A stretch of 64,000 nt of DNA, taken from assembly GCF_003610995.1 (NCBI RefSeq), contig NZ_CP032543.1, positions 5,766,001 to 5,830,000 of the forward strand. The letters run 5' to 3'. The notes below the pieces were generated by a model, which saw only the letters and a list, made by a program, of their open reading frames with translations, did no database searches and was not told where the DNA came from. Source of the DNA: Streptomyces griseus subsp. griseus. Lineage in GTDB: Bacteria; Actinomycetota; Actinomycetes; Streptomycetales; Streptomycetaceae. This document shows positions 1-8,331 of the stretch, piece after piece (position 1 is the first letter of the stretch; every line of letters starts with the position of its first letter). Both the position numbers and the translations under genes were made by a program.

Positions 1-172
1 GTCCGCCCCGAAGCCGGCTCCGGCGACGGCGCACACCTCGGCCGAGCTGGTCGAGATGCAGCTCGGTATCAGCGCGGACGCCCCGCTCTGCTTCTCCTGC
101 GGTACGAAGATGCAGCGCGCCGGCTCCTGCTACATCTGCGAGGGCTGCGGCTCCACCAGCGGTTGCAGCTGA
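1..172 (+). CDS. nrdJ: Vitamin B12-dependent ribonucleotide reductase, C-terminal fragment
   Basis: Only the last 56 codons are inside the window; the frame begins at base 2 and stops at the TGA at 170-172. The tail carries the cysteine-rich end typical of actinobacterial class II (adenosylcobalamin) ribonucleotide reductases: CFSCGTKMQ, then CYICEGCG and a terminal SGCS, a zinc-ribbon-like set of Cys pairs thought to shuttle reducing equivalents. The enzyme reduces ribonucleotides to deoxyribonucleotides without needing oxygen. Everything upstream, including the catalytic barrel, lies outside the window, so the call rests on the characteristic tail and on Streptomyces gene order. Confidence 0.85.
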   Translation, partial: SAPKPAPATAHTSAELVEMQLGISADAPLCFSCGTKMQRAGSCYICEGCGSTSGCS

Positions 173-194
173 CACCTGGCTGAGCGGTAGGTGA

Positions 195-225
195 CGAAGG
201 GGACCGGCCTCGGGCCGGTCCCCTT
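195..225 (+). terminator. Terminator after nrdJ
   Basis: A perfect hairpin with 14-bp arms (GAAGGGGACCGGCC and its complement) around a TCG loop, 23 bases after the nrdJ stop. The next gene is convergent, so it can serve both strands. There is no long T run, as is usual in Streptomyces. Confidence 0.8.
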
Positions 226-267
226 CGGTATGCCCGGCACGCATTGGCCGGAACTCGTCGATGCGGT

Positions 268-804
268 TCAGGCCCCGGCGTCGCGGTCACCCATCACCGC
301 GGCGAACGCGTCGGGATCGGCGTCGAAGCCGCGTACGTCCGGGCGGAACACCCACTGGCCCGAACCCGTGCGGGAGAACTCCGCGACGACGGCCGCCGTC
401 GACCCGGCTACGCTCCCGAAGTCGTCCTCGATCAGGCTCGTGTAGCCCTCCCGGATCTGCACCCCCGTGCTGCCGACCTCGCCGAAGGTCCTGCGGCCCT
501 CGCGCTGCTGGATGGCGACGCCGACGACCACCCGGCCGTACCGGTCCGCCAGCCGGCCCAACTCGATCGTCATGACCTCGTCGTAGCCGAACCCCTGCCC
601 CGTCCTGCTGTCCCGGTTCAGCGTGATGGTGCCGTCGGGCGAGCGGCTGTCGAAGTGCACCAGGTACGAGGGACTGCCGTGCGGGGCCTCCGCCGGGTAG
701 GTCGCCGCGATGATGTCGAGGTCGATGTCCGGCTCACCGTGCGGGCTGGGGTCCCATTTGATCCGTACCTCGACTTTCTCGATGTCCTTGTTCGGAGTGC
801 TCAC
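268..804 (-). CDS. TerD family protein
   Basis: A 178-aa protein of the TerD (tellurite-resistance associated, calcium-binding beta-sandwich) family. Supporting features are the N-terminal strand region with DLDIIAATYP, the central DSRSPDGTITLNRD segment and the later GYDEVMTIELGRL stretch. Family members bind Ca2+ and are linked to stress responses; in Streptomyces several paralogues affect development and calcium signalling. The start is placed at the GTG at 804 because a strong AGGAGGGG lies a few bases upstream. The open frame continues to 882 but has no ribosome site there. It is convergent with nrdJ. No ter operon partners are nearby, so a direct role in tellurite resistance is not supported. 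Confidence 0.8.
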   Translation of the reverse strand: MSTPNKDIEKVEVRIKWDPSPHGEPDIDLDIIAATYPAEAPHGSPSYLVHFDSRSPDGTITLNRDSRTGQGFGYDEVMTIELGRLADRYGRVVVGVAIQQREGRRTFGEVGSTGVQIREGYTSLIEDDFGSVAGSTAAVVAEFSRTGSGQWVFRPDVRGFDADPDAFAAVMGDRDAGA

Positions 805-965
805 CGGACTTCCCCTCCTGGCCGACGGCCCATGGACCGTTCTCGTCATCCGATTCACCCGATCATGTACGGAACGGGCCACGCCGCCAACTGCCCCGCT
901 GCCGGACGGCGGATTCGGGCCATGCGCCCTCTGCGTCCGGTGTGTTCACCGGGGTCAGTGGGGGA

Positions 966-1371
966 TCCGGAGCGGCGGCCGCTGTACGGGGCACGGAGAA
1001 CGCCCCCAGGTAGGCGCCCGCGCGTTCGAGCGCGGCGATGTTCTCCAGCACCGCACCGTGGCTCACCCCGTGGTGGGCGTCGACCCCGAAACCGATGGCG
1101 ACGACGAGGCGTTCGGGCCCCTGGATCCCGGCGAGCGCCGCGACCGAGGCGAGATCCTCCTCCGGCGTGCCGGGCCCCGACTCGTCACCGCGCATCAGGA
1201 TGTGCGTGCCGCCGTCCACGAGGACCACCACGTCGGGGCCGTACCGCTCGATCAGTGCCTGGTAGGCGGTGCGCAGCGGCTGGACCCCGGCCCGGGCCAG
1301 CGCGTGCACCGTGCTCGGGTAGCCGTTCCGCGCGAGCCACTGGGCGAGGGTGCGCTCGCGGAACGTCCGGT
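966..1371 (-). pseudogene. DUF1152 protein remnant
   Basis: On the minus strand, about 130 codons read like the middle of a DUF1152 protein: an AQWLARNGYP region, then VLVDGGTHILMRGDE, GTPEEDLASVAAL and a C-terminal GAFSVPRTA. Complete family members are roughly 300 aa and start with a glycine-rich nucleotide-binding segment that is absent here. The similarity also stops after GAFSVPRTA and runs into unrelated Arg/Pro-rich sequence up to the stop at 863. Upstream the frame continues only antisense to the DUF4937 gene. I therefore call it a truncated remnant lacking both ends. The family assignment comes from recalled motifs; the limits are approximate. Confidence 0.55.
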
Positions 1372-1417
1372 TCGGTTGGTCCGCGGACGACCGTGACCCG
1401 TGCCACGTTCCGCCCCG

Positions 1418-1423
1418 TACGAT
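1418..1423 (+). promoter_or_regulatory. Likely -10 element, leaderless start of the DUF4937 gene
   Basis: TACGAT ends 6 bases before the GTG at 1430, the spacing expected when transcription starts at the first base of the start codon. A GTGACC resembling a -35 lies about 19 bases upstream. No Shine-Dalgarno precedes the GTG. Confidence 0.45.
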
Positions 1424-1429
1424 GGCGCG

Positions 1430-2035
1430 GTGCTGGTGAAGTGGATTCGCTGTTCCGTGGTGGACCGTCATGGTTTCGAGCGAGGACAGCGGAAGTGGGC
1501 GGGGCTGCTCGGCGAGCCGGGGTTCAGGGGGCAGAGCGGCGGGTGGAGCCGAACACGCCCCGACGTCGCCCACGTCTTCGCGTTCTGGGAGAACCGCGTC
1601 TTCTACGACTCGTTCACGGCCCGTGGCCACGACCAGCTGGCGTCCGCGCAGACGGGCACGTTCCGTGACATGCAGGTCATGCTCTTCGAGCGCCGGTTCG
1701 ACGTGAAGACGGGGTTCGAGCCCGACTTCACCGACGCGGACATCGTCAGGGTCGCGCACAGCAGCGTCCACGAGGACCGGGCCGAGCACTTCGTACTCAT
1801 GCAGAAACAGGTGTGGAACCCGGCGATGGCCGGTTCCCCCGGGATGTTGCGCGGGGTCTTCGGGGAGGCGCCCGGCAACGAGTTCCTCGTGCTCTCGATG
1901 TGGAAGTCGAGTGCCGAGCGGGGCAAGTACCGCGCCGACGGGGCGGAGCGGCTGGCGGCCCGCGCGCAGACCGAGACGGATGTGGCGGCGCTGACGGGGG
2001 ACGTCGTGGAGCTGGAACCGTCCTGGACGGTCTGA
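1430..2035 (+). CDS. DUF4937 domain-containing protein (YdbC family)
   Basis: A 201-aa soluble protein beginning VLVKWIRCSVVDRHGFERG. It resembles DUF4937 proteins: an N-terminal WAGLLGEPGF segment, FAFWENRVFYDSF, and a second half with HFVLMQKQVWNPAM and FLVLSMWKSSAERGKYR, the pattern of two ferredoxin-like (ABM-type) halves. The biochemical function is unknown. The GTG start fits the conserved N-terminus and the leaderless promoter just upstream. The neighbours (DUF1152 remnant, histidine phosphatase) give no pathway. Hydrophilic throughout, with no signal peptide or membrane segment. Confidence 0.7.
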   Translation: MLVKWIRCSVVDRHGFERGQRKWAGLLGEPGFRGQSGGWSRTRPDVAHVFAFWENRVFYDSFTARGHDQLASAQTGTFRDMQVMLFERRFDVKTGFEPDFTDADIVRVAHSSVHEDRAEHFVLMQKQVWNPAMAGSPGMLRGVFGEAPGNEFLVLSMWKSSAERGKYRADGAERLAARAQTETDVAALTGDVVELEPSWTV

Positions 2036-2132
2036 ACTACGGGCACGCCTGTACGGAGCCGATCTACGGGAGCGATACGGGTCACGTGCGACCTCTGTGG
2101 ATCGCGTGTGTTCTCCGTGGACCGTGGTCTCC

Positions 2133-2152
2133 ATGGATCACGTGTGATCCAT
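2133..2152. promoter_or_regulatory. Perfect 20-bp palindrome upstream of the phosphatase gene
   Basis: ATGGATCACGTGTGATCCAT has two perfect 9-bp arms around GT. It ends 42 bases before the ATG at 2195 and overlaps the expected -35 side of that promoter. Half-sites (GGATCACG) recur just downstream at about 2155. It looks like a transcription-factor operator, but no regulator is identified. Confidence 0.5.
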
Positions 2153-2182
2153 ACGGATCACGCGGAAACCCCGGACACCGCC

Positions 2183-2188
2183 TAGGGT
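2183..2188 (+). promoter_or_regulatory. Likely -10 element, leaderless phosphatase gene
   Basis: TAGGGT is followed by 6 bases and then the ATG at 2195. There is no ribosome-binding site, so a leaderless mRNA is likely. The 20-bp palindrome at 2133-2152 is positioned to control it. Confidence 0.5.
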
Positions 2189-2194
2189 CGGTGC

Positions 2195-2854
2195 ATGGCA
2201 CGACCGCAGCGCATTGTCCTCGTCCGGCACGGCGAGTCCGAGGGCAACGCCGACGACACGGTGTACGAGCGGGAGCCCGACCACGCGCTCCGGCTCACCG
2301 CGACGGGCCTGCGGCAGGCCGAGGAGACCGGGGCACTCCTGCGCGAGCAGTTCGGCGACGAGGGGGTGAGCGTCTACATCTCGCCCTACCGCCGCACCCA
2401 CGAGACGTTCCGCGCCTTCGGCCTCGACCTCGCCCGGGTCCGGGTCCGCGAGGAGCCAAGGCTGCGGGAGCAGGACTGGGGCAACTGGCAGGACCGGGAC
2501 GACGTACGGCTCCAGAAGGCCTACCGGGACGCGTACGGGCACTTCTTCTACCGCTTCGCTCAAGGGGAGTCCGGGGCGGACGTCTACGACCGGGTGGGCG
2601 CGTTCCTGGAGAGCCTGCACCGCAGCTTCGAGGAGCCGGACCACCCGGAGAACGTCCTGCTGATCACCCACGGACTGACCATGCGGCTGTTCTGCATGCG
2701 CTGGTTCCACTGGTCGGTCGCGGAGTTCGAATCGCTGTCCAACCCGGGCAACGGGGAGACACGGACCCTGCTCCTCGGCGAGAACGGCCGCTACACCCTC
2801 GACCGGCCCTTCCAGCGCTGGCGCACCCCCGAGCCGTACGGCCGCACCGGATAG
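2195..2854 (+). CDS. Histidine phosphatase family protein (phosphoglycerate mutase-like)
   Basis: A 219-aa member of the histidine phosphatase (branch 1, PGM-like) superfamily. The N-terminal LVRHGESEGN (R11, H12) supplies the phospho-accepting His and catalytic Arg. YRRTHETFR and the later LLITHGLTMR supply the second Arg and second His of the active site. It lacks the length and insertions of the metabolic 2,3-bisphosphoglycerate-dependent mutase, so it is more likely a broad-specificity or protein phosphatase; the substrate cannot be deduced. The ADP-ribosylglycohydrolase gene starts 13 bases downstream on the same strand, so the two are probably co-transcribed. Confidence 0.85.
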   Translation: MARPQRIVLVRHGESEGNADDTVYEREPDHALRLTATGLRQAEETGALLREQFGDEGVSVYISPYRRTHETFRAFGLDLARVRVREEPRLREQDWGNWQDRDDVRLQKAYRDAYGHFFYRFAQGESGADVYDRVGAFLESLHRSFEEPDHPENVLLITHGLTMRLFCMRWFHWSVAEFESLSNPGNGETRTLLLGENGRYTLDRPFQRWRTPEPYGRTG

Positions 2855-2866
2855 AGTGGCAGGGCG

Positions 2867-3775
2867 ATGACCGTTGATCCTGCTTCCGAGCGGCGCTTCG
2901 AACGCGCCCTGGCCAGCCTGCGTGGCCTGTCCGTGGGAGACGCCCTGGGCTCCCAGTTCTTCGTCCCGGTCAACTACCCGCTGCTCAGACAGCGCGTCCT
3001 GCCGCCCGGCCCCTGGCAGTGGACCGACGACACCGAGATGGCCTCCTCGGTCCTGGCCGTGCTCACCGCATACGGCCGTATCGACCAGGACGCGCTCGCG
3101 CACTCCTTCGCCGAACACCACGACTTCGACCGGGGCTACGGTCCCGCCGTGAGCCGGCTGCTCCGGCTCGTGCGGGAGGGCGGCGACTGGCGCGAGCTGG
3201 CCTCGGCGCTCTTCAAGGGGCAGGGGTCGTGGGGCAACGGTTCGGCGATGCGGATCGCCCCGCTCGGCGCCTGGTACGCGGACGACCCGGAGCAGGCCAC
3301 GCACCAGGCCGAGATCTCCTCGTACACCACGCACCAGCACCGTGAGGCCGTCGTCGGCGCGATGGCCGTCGCGGCGGCCGCCTCGCTCGCGGCTGCTCCG
3401 AGCGGGCCGCCGACACCCGAGGAACTCCTCGACGGCGTCATCGCGCTGGTGCCCCGCAGCGCGGTCGGCGCCGGACTGCGCAGGGCCCGCGACATGCTGG
3501 ACTACCAGGACGCCGGAACGGTCGCCGCGGTCCTCGGCAACGGCCGCCGGACCAGCGCCCATGACACCGTGCCGTTCGCCCTCTGGTCGGCGGCCAGGAG
3601 CCTCGGGAGCTTCGAGGAGGCGTTCTGGCTGACGGCCCAGGCGGGCGGAGACGTCGACACGACCTGCGCGATCGTCGGGGGAGTGGTCGCCGCGGGTACG
3701 GCCGGGGCGCCGCCCGCCGACTGGCTGGCGCAGACGGAGGAACCCCCCGGCTGGCTGCTCCCGGCGCACCACTGA
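2867..3775 (+). CDS. ADP-ribosylglycohydrolase family protein
   Basis: A 302-aa enzyme of the DraG/ARH family, which removes ADP-ribose from proteins or small molecules using two Mg2+ ions. Visible landmarks are LRGLSVGDALGSQF near residue 20, the metal-binding WTDDTEMA at 52-59, GSWGNGSAMRIAPLG in the middle and the C-terminal GGDVDTTCAIVGG that completes the binuclear metal site. All signature acidic residues are present, so it should be active. It follows the histidine phosphatase gene closely. A TAGAGT overlapping the end of that gene could give it its own start, and AGGG lies just before the ATG. Confidence 0.9.
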   Translation: MTVDPASERRFERALASLRGLSVGDALGSQFFVPVNYPLLRQRVLPPGPWQWTDDTEMASSVLAVLTAYGRIDQDALAHSFAEHHDFDRGYGPAVSRLLRLVREGGDWRELASALFKGQGSWGNGSAMRIAPLGAWYADDPEQATHQAEISSYTTHQHREAVVGAMAVAAAASLAAAPSGPPTPEELLDGVIALVPRSAVGAGLRRARDMLDYQDAGTVAAVLGNGRRTSAHDTVPFALWSAARSLGSFEEAFWLTAQAGGDVDTTCAIVGGVVAAGTAGAPPADWLAQTEEPPGWLLPAHH

Positions 3776-3829
3776 CGGTGTGTCGGGGGACTGTCACGGT
3801 CCTGCCACAGCCCTCACTCTGAGTGTTCG

Positions 3830-3843
3830 CGAACATGGGTTCG
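3830..3843. promoter_or_regulatory. LexA (SOS)-like box upstream of the DUF4153 gene
   Basis: CGAACATGGGTTCG matches the actinobacterial and Bacillus-type SOS box CGAAC-N4-GTTCG exactly. It lies about 130 bp upstream of the ATG at 3975, in the only intergenic gap here. This implies DNA-damage control of the membrane protein gene. LexA binding is inferred, not shown. Confidence 0.5.
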
Positions 3844-3974
3844 GGACTACTCTTTCGGCCACGCCGCCTCTGTTTGATCTTCACAGGTCGATCTCCGTGG
3901 GCGTGCGCCGAATGAGATGCCGGGATCCCGCGCCGCCCTGGGCCGCGCGGGGGCCCGGTCGGGGGAGGGGTCTC

Positions 3975-5879
3975 ATGTCCGACCGACCGTCCACGGAGTC
4001 CGGGCCGCCAGAGCCGTCTGAGCCGTCTGAGCCTTCAGAGCCGTCGAAGGCGTCCACGACGTCCCATGCGTCCAACGCGTCAGCCGCGCCGGCCGACAGC
4101 TCGCCGACTCGGGAGTCGCAGTCGTCACCGCAACCGTCACCGTCACCGCAGCCGTCCGCCGAGCGGACCGCACCGGCCACGGAGACGGCGGCCCCGGCCG
4201 CGCCCCTCCCGCCAGATCCGCAGCCCGGCCTCTACGCGACCCCGGGCGACCGGCCGCCCGCCACCCCCGCCTACCTTCACGCCCAGCGGCAGCGGGCCCA
4301 CGGCGCGCAGCAGACCTGGCAGCCAGGCCGCCCCTGGCAGCCGCCCATCAGCCGCCCCGGCGCGATGGCCAAGCTCCGTCCCGCCGCGCCGCCCCTGATC
4401 CGGCCCGCCGTCCTCTGGGCGGCCCTGGCCACCGCCGTACTCAGCGCGCTCCTGCTCGGCGACGGCCTCGGCGTGAACCTCCTGATCGTCGCCGTACCGG
4501 CCGCCCTGGCCGCCGCCTTCGCCGCGCGCGCGGCGGGCCGCCGGCCGCGGCCCTGGACCGCCACCTGGGCCGTCGGCGGCCTCGCCCTGCTCGCGGTACC
4601 CGCCCTCCGCGACGCGGGGTGGCCGACCTTCCTGGCGGTCGTGTCGGCCTTCGCGCTGGGCTCGCTCGCGCTGCACGGCAGCCGGAGCTGGCTCGGTGTG
4701 CTGATGGGTTCCGTGGGCACCCTGGACTCGGTCGTGCCGGGGATCCGGTGGGGCTGGCGCGGGCTGCGGGAGCGGGCCGACGGTTCCCGGGGGCGCTGGG
4801 GCGCCGCCGTACGCACCACGGCCGTGGCGCTCGGGCTCCTGGTGGTGTTCGGTACGCTCTTCGCCGGCGCCGACGCCAACTTCGCCGACCTGCTGGGCCG
4901 GCTCACCCCCGATGTGACGATCGTCGACGGCCCCTTGCGGACGTTCCTCTTCCTCGTGGGACTGGTCGGTGCCCTGGCCGCGGCCCGCACCGCCGCCGCC
5001 CCCGTGCGCTGGGACGGGCTCACCGTCAAGGCGGGCAAGCCCCGAGGACGTACGGAGTGGGCGCTTCCGCTCATCGTCCTCGACCTGCTCTTCGCCGCGT
5101 TCATCACCCTCCAGCTCGTCGTCCTCCTCGGCGGCTACGACAAGGCGCACGAGGAGACCGGGCTCAACCACGCCGACTACGCACGCCAGGGCTTCTGGCA
5201 GCTGCTCTGGGCCACCCTGCTCACCCTCCTCGTCATCGCCCTGGCCCTGCGCTGGGCGCCGCGCGGCGGCAGCAGGGACCGGACGCTGGTGCGCGCCGTG
5301 CTGGGCCCCCTCTGCGTCCTCACCCTGGTCGTCGTCGCCTCGGCGCTGCGCCGCATGGACCTGTACGTCGCGGAGTACGGGCTGACCCGGCTGCGGATCT
5401 CCGTCGCCGCGATGGAGCTCTGGCTCGGCGTCGTGATCGTCCTGATCCTGGCCGCCGGGGTCTTCGGCGCCCGGTTCCTGCCGCGCGCGATCGCGGTCAG
5501 CGCCGGGGCGGCCGTGCTGGCCTTCGGGCTGGTATCCCCGGACGCGGTCGTCGCCGAGCAGAACGTCCACCGCTTCGAGGGCCGCAGGCCGATCGACCTC
5601 GACTACCTCAAGGACCTCTCCGCCGACGCCGTACCGGCCCTGGACAAGCTGCCGGAACCCCAGCGCTCCTGTGCGCTGCGGGTCATCCAGGGTGAACTGC
5701 GGAACACCGACTCCCCCTGGTACGCGACGAGCTGGGGCGAGGCCCGGGCCGAGGAGATCCTCCGCAAGCGCCCCGCGACCACCGAACGCCGCTCCTGCTA
5801 CGCGCTGGGCACCGACGGCGTACGCGAGGGCGAGCGGGACGGCTACGAGCAGGGCCACGACGACTACGACCCGTACTGA
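3975..5879 (+). CDS. DUF4153/DUF4173 family multi-spanning membrane protein
   Basis: A 634-aa membrane protein. The first ~115 residues are disordered and Ser/Pro/Glu-rich, with a short repeat (PSEP three times) encoded by a CCGTCTGAG-type microrepeat. Then come about ten to twelve hydrophobic segments, including [20 protein letters not shown] and a [19 protein letters not shown] motif characteristic of DUF4153/DUF4173 proteins. The C-terminus is a soluble extension ending in an Asp/Tyr/Gly-rich tail. The start is the ATG at 3975, with GGAGGGG just upstream; the frame is open back to 3780 but that part lacks a ribosome site. Function is unknown. A LexA-like box in its promoter region suggests DNA-damage induction. 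Confidence 0.75.
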   Translation: MSDRPSTESGPPEPSEPSEPSEPSKASTTSHASNASAAPADSSPTRESQSSPQPSPSPQPSAERTAPATETAAPAAPLPPDPQPGLYATPGDRPPATPAYLHAQRQRAHGAQQTWQPGRPWQPPISRPGAMAKLRPAAPPLIRPAVLWAALATAVLSALLLGDGLGVNLLIVAVPAALAAAFAARAAGRRPRPWTATWAVGGLALLAVPALRDAGWPTFLAVVSAFALGSLALHGSRSWLGVLMGSVGTLDSVVPGIRWGWRGLRERADGSRGRWGAAVRTTAVALGLLVVFGTLFAGADANFADLLGRLTPDVTIVDGPLRTFLFLVGLVGALAAARTAAAPVRWDGLTVKAGKPRGRTEWALPLIVLDLLFAAFITLQLVVLLGGYDKAHEETGLNHADYARQGFWQLLWATLLTLLVIALALRWAPRGGSRDRTLVRAVLGPLCVLTLVVVASALRRMDLYVAEYGLTRLRISVAAMELWLGVVIVLILAAGVFGARFLPRAIAVSAGAAVLAFGLVSPDAVVAEQNVHRFEGRRPIDLDYLKDLSADAVPALDKLPEPQRSCALRVIQGELRNTDSPWYATSWGEARAEEILRKRPATTERRSCYALGTDGVREGERDGYEQGHDDYDPY

Positions 5880-5974
5880 TCCCACCCCGGCCCGGCGCCC
5901 GTCGGCCGAATCTCGGTGTGCACGGCGCCCCGGGGTGTCGCCGCTGTCGCTCTCGGCGTACGCTGACTGGCGCC

Positions 5975-6685
5975 ATGCCGTACGAACCACCCACGCACAC
6001 CGTCGAGCGCTCGCTTCGCGCTACCACCGGTGCCAGGACCGTAGCCGGTGTCGACGAGGTCGGACGCGGGGCGTGGGCCGGACCCGTCACCGTGTGTGCC
6101 GCGGTCACCGGCCTGCGCCGGCCGCCCGAAGGCCTCACCGATTCCAAGCTGTTGACGCCCCTGCGGCGTGCCGCGCTCGCCCCCGTGCTGGAGCGCTGGG
6201 TCACCGCCCACGCCCTGGGGCACGCCTCCCCGCAGGAGATCGACGACCTCGGCATGACCGCGGCGCTCCGGCTCGCCGCAGTACGCGCCCTGGAGGGGCT
6301 GCCGGTGCGGCCCGACGCGGTGATACTCGACGGCAAGCACGACTACCTGGGCGCCCCCTGGAAGGTCCGTACGGTCATCAAGGGCGACCAGTCCTGCATC
6401 GCGGTGGCTGCCGCCTCGGTCATCGCCAAGGTGCACCGCGACCGGATGATGGCCGAACTGGGCGGGGATTCCGAGGAGTACACGGACTTCGCCTTCGGTG
6501 CCAACGCGGGATATCCCTCGCCGGTGCACCGGGCCGCACTGGAGGAGCGGGGGCCCACGCCCCACCACCGCCTCTCCTGGGCGTACCTGGACGCGCTGCC
6601 CCGGTGGCAGCACCTGAAGAAGGTCCGTTTCTCCGCCGAGGCGGCCGCACTCGAAAGCGGGGGCCAGCTCGGCTTCGAATTCTGA
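5975..6685 (+). CDS. rnhB: Ribonuclease HII
   Basis: A 236-aa ribonuclease HII, which cleaves RNA strands in RNA-DNA hybrids and removes single misincorporated ribonucleotides. The signature [13 protein letters not shown] near residue 29 gives the first Asp and Glu of the DEDD site. [10 protein letters not shown] gives the third carboxylate and [13 protein letters not shown] the fourth, and [11 protein letters not shown] is the conserved C-terminal loop. The ATG at 5975 gives a family-normal length; the frame is open further upstream. It sits alone between the DUF4153 gene and an uncharacterised gene. Confidence 0.95.
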   Translation: MPYEPPTHTVERSLRATTGARTVAGVDEVGRGAWAGPVTVCAAVTGLRRPPEGLTDSKLLTPLRRAALAPVLERWVTAHALGHASPQEIDDLGMTAALRLAAVRALEGLPVRPDAVILDGKHDYLGAPWKVRTVIKGDQSCIAVAAASVIAKVHRDRMMAELGGDSEEYTDFAFGANAGYPSPVHRAALEERGPTPHHRLSWAYLDALPRWQHLKKVRFSAEAAALESGGQLGFEF

Positions 6686-6708
6686 TCGCGCGCAGGCGCC
6701 CACCAGCG

Positions 6709-7389
6709 ATGCCGACCGATCACGTCGGCCCCACGACCAACCACCTTCCTGCCTCTCTCTTCCTCCAGGAGCCTCAGATTCACGAGAGTGCCCAGGGTCC
6801 CCGCGTCACCCCGGCCGCCGGCCGTACCGCGCCGACCCCCCGTCCCGTACCAGGTCCGCGTTCCGCGGCCACGCCGCGTCCCGGCCGCCCTGGCCCCGGC
6901 CCCGCGCGCCCCACGCCTCCGGCACAGCGCGCCCACCCCGCACCCGTACCCGCGCCCGCGGCGCCCAGGAGCGCTCCGGGCCGGCCGGAGAATCGTTCCG
7001 CGCCGCAGCTCCAGCTGGTCCCGGCCCCGGCCGGGGGAGCCCTCGACGCGGCCGAGGAAGCGGTCGACCTCCTGCTCGACTCCGGCCGTGCGCCGGGCGA
7101 CATCCTGGTGCTCACCACCGGTGAGCAGCACCCGTGGGCCGCCCACGAGCTGTCCTTCGGCGAGGCCGCGTACTGGGCCCAGCAGGACGCCGGCGACGAC
7201 GTCTTCTTCGCCGACGCCACCGCCGTCGACCGGGCCAAGCCCCGGCCCGTGGTCGTCGTCGCGGTCAACGGCGACGCCGGTGGGACCGTGGCCCGTGCGC
7301 TGCCCGTCGCACGTGACCGTGCCGCCGCGCTGCTGATCGTCTGCGGGGACCCGCAGACGATCAACTCCGCACTCGGCGCGGGCGTCTGA
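6709..7389 (+). CDS. Uncharacterised protein with a Pro/Arg-rich N-terminus
   Basis: A 226-aa protein of unknown function directly after rnhB (23-base gap). The first ~105 residues are low-complexity, dominated by Pro, Ala, Arg and Gly. The C-terminal ~120 residues look folded: LDAAEEAVDLLLDSGRAPG, DILVLTTGEQHPWAAHE, AYWAQQDAGDDVFFADA and VVVVAVNG, then AALLIVCGDPQTINSALG. The alternating strand-helix pattern and phrases such as DILVLTTGE and LIVCGDPQ are reminiscent of the nucleotide-handling C-terminal half of UvrD-like helicases, but no Walker motif is present. The ATG at 6709 is the first in frame after rnhB. A bidirectional terminator follows. Confidence 0.6.
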   Translation: MPTDHVGPTTNHLPASLFLQEPQIHESAQGPRVTPAAGRTAPTPRPVPGPRSAATPRPGRPGPGPARPTPPAQRAHPAPVPAPAAPRSAPGRPENRSAPQLQLVPAPAGGALDAAEEAVDLLLDSGRAPGDILVLTTGEQHPWAAHELSFGEAAYWAQQDAGDDVFFADATAVDRAKPRPVVVVAVNGDAGGTVARALPVARDRAAALLIVCGDPQTINSALGAGV

Positions 7390-7411
7390 ACCGTCGCACC
7401 GGTGGTACACA

Positions 7412-7447
7412 GGAGCCCCGGCCGCCCATGAGGGCGGCCGGGGCTCC
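7412..7447. terminator. Bidirectional terminator between convergent genes
   Basis: A perfect hairpin with 16-bp arms (GGAGCCCCGGCCGCCC and complement) around ATGA, in the 76-bp gap between two convergent genes of unknown function. Confidence 0.8.
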
Positions 7448-7465
7448 CGCAGTCTCAGTGGTGGT

Positions 7466-8116
7466 TCACCGGGCAGCCGAGCGGCGCAGGGCCTGGGCGG
7501 ACCCGCCACCGGTCCGCGTCAGCGCGGGCAGCTGATCGGAGACGAGGTCGGCCAGCGGGGCCGGCTCCGAGAGGGAGTTGGGCCGCCGCCCGCCCCGCCC
7601 TTCGCCGAGCACCTGCCAGCCCCCGCGGGTCAGCGTGATGTACGCACCGCACCGCAGTCCGTGCAGGGTGCAGGCGTCCCGCAGCCCCCACATCCACGCG
7701 CCGTCCTCCTCGGTCCACCGTTCGTCGCCGTCACGGCAGTAGAGCAGCACGGCCGTGCGCACCGGGGTACGGCGGCGCAGATCGTGCGGGATGACGCGGC
7801 GCAGCTGCGCCAGCAGGGCATTGCGGAACTCCCAGCCGTCTGCCGCCGCAGTGTCCCGTCGGGCGAACGAGGCGCTCGCCGTGAGCCGCTCCTCATGGTC
7901 GAGGACCGCGACGACGGCGGTGGAGGGCGTCGGCCGGTGCCGGGAGTGCAGCCCGCTGACGACCTCCCGGGGGCTGCGCAGCAGCGGTATGCCCGCCGAG
8001 GCCCACTCGGCGGGTTCGAGCAGCCGGGCAAGGCGGTTGACGGAGTCCGCGGAACCCGGTGGGGTCGAGAACGCCGATATCGAAGTGGCTGAGGACGGGG
8101 CGAATCCGAAGGTCAT
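7466..8116 (-). CDS. Uncharacterised Streptomyces protein
   Basis: A 216-aa soluble protein of unknown function. Visible features are a Ser/Thr-rich N-terminus (MTFGFAPSSATSISAFS), a LLEPAEWASAGIPLLRSPRE segment, a basic central region and a cysteine-containing core with AVLLYCRDGDERW, LRDACTLHGLRCGAYITL and a C-terminal Ala/Arg-rich tail. The start is set at the ATG at 8116 because GGGAGG precedes it; an open frame continues to 8362 without a site. It runs convergent to the gene at 6709 and lies downstream of recQ on the same strand with a 215-bp gap, so it probably has its own promoter. No family recognised. Confidence 0.6.
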   Translation of the reverse strand: MTFGFAPSSATSISAFSTPPGSADSVNRLARLLEPAEWASAGIPLLRSPREVVSGLHSRHRPTPSTAVVAVLDHEERLTASASFARRDTAAADGWEFRNALLAQLRRVIPHDLRRRTPVRTAVLLYCRDGDERWTEEDGAWMWGLRDACTLHGLRCGAYITLTRGGWQVLGEGRGGRRPNSLSEPAPLADLVSDQLPALTRTGGGSAQALRRSAAR

Positions 8117-8331
8117 GGTCCTCCCTTCGCTACGCGCCCATGGTGCGGGCAGGGTGGAGTGAGGGCGCGCCACGGCACAGCCCTTCCGGGCCCGACGAGA
8201 ACTGTGCGGGGAGCAACCCCAATTCTTCCTGGCGTACCGGCGGGCGGCAACGAGCAATTGGCGACGCTGACGGGTATCGGCCGGAATGCTACTGATATCC
8301 CTGCCCAGCCCCGGCCGGATGACGCCTGCTG

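Noticed and set aside
863..2134. A 423-codon minus-strand ORF
   Set aside because: Its first half is antisense to the well-supported DUF4937 gene. Only the last part resembles a family (DUF1152), and that part is truncated, so I call a remnant and not a gene.
3780..3974. N-terminal extension of the DUF4153 protein
   Set aside because: The frame is open, but this stretch has no ribosome site, contains the LexA-like box and reads Arg-rich. The ATG at 3975 follows GGAGGGG.
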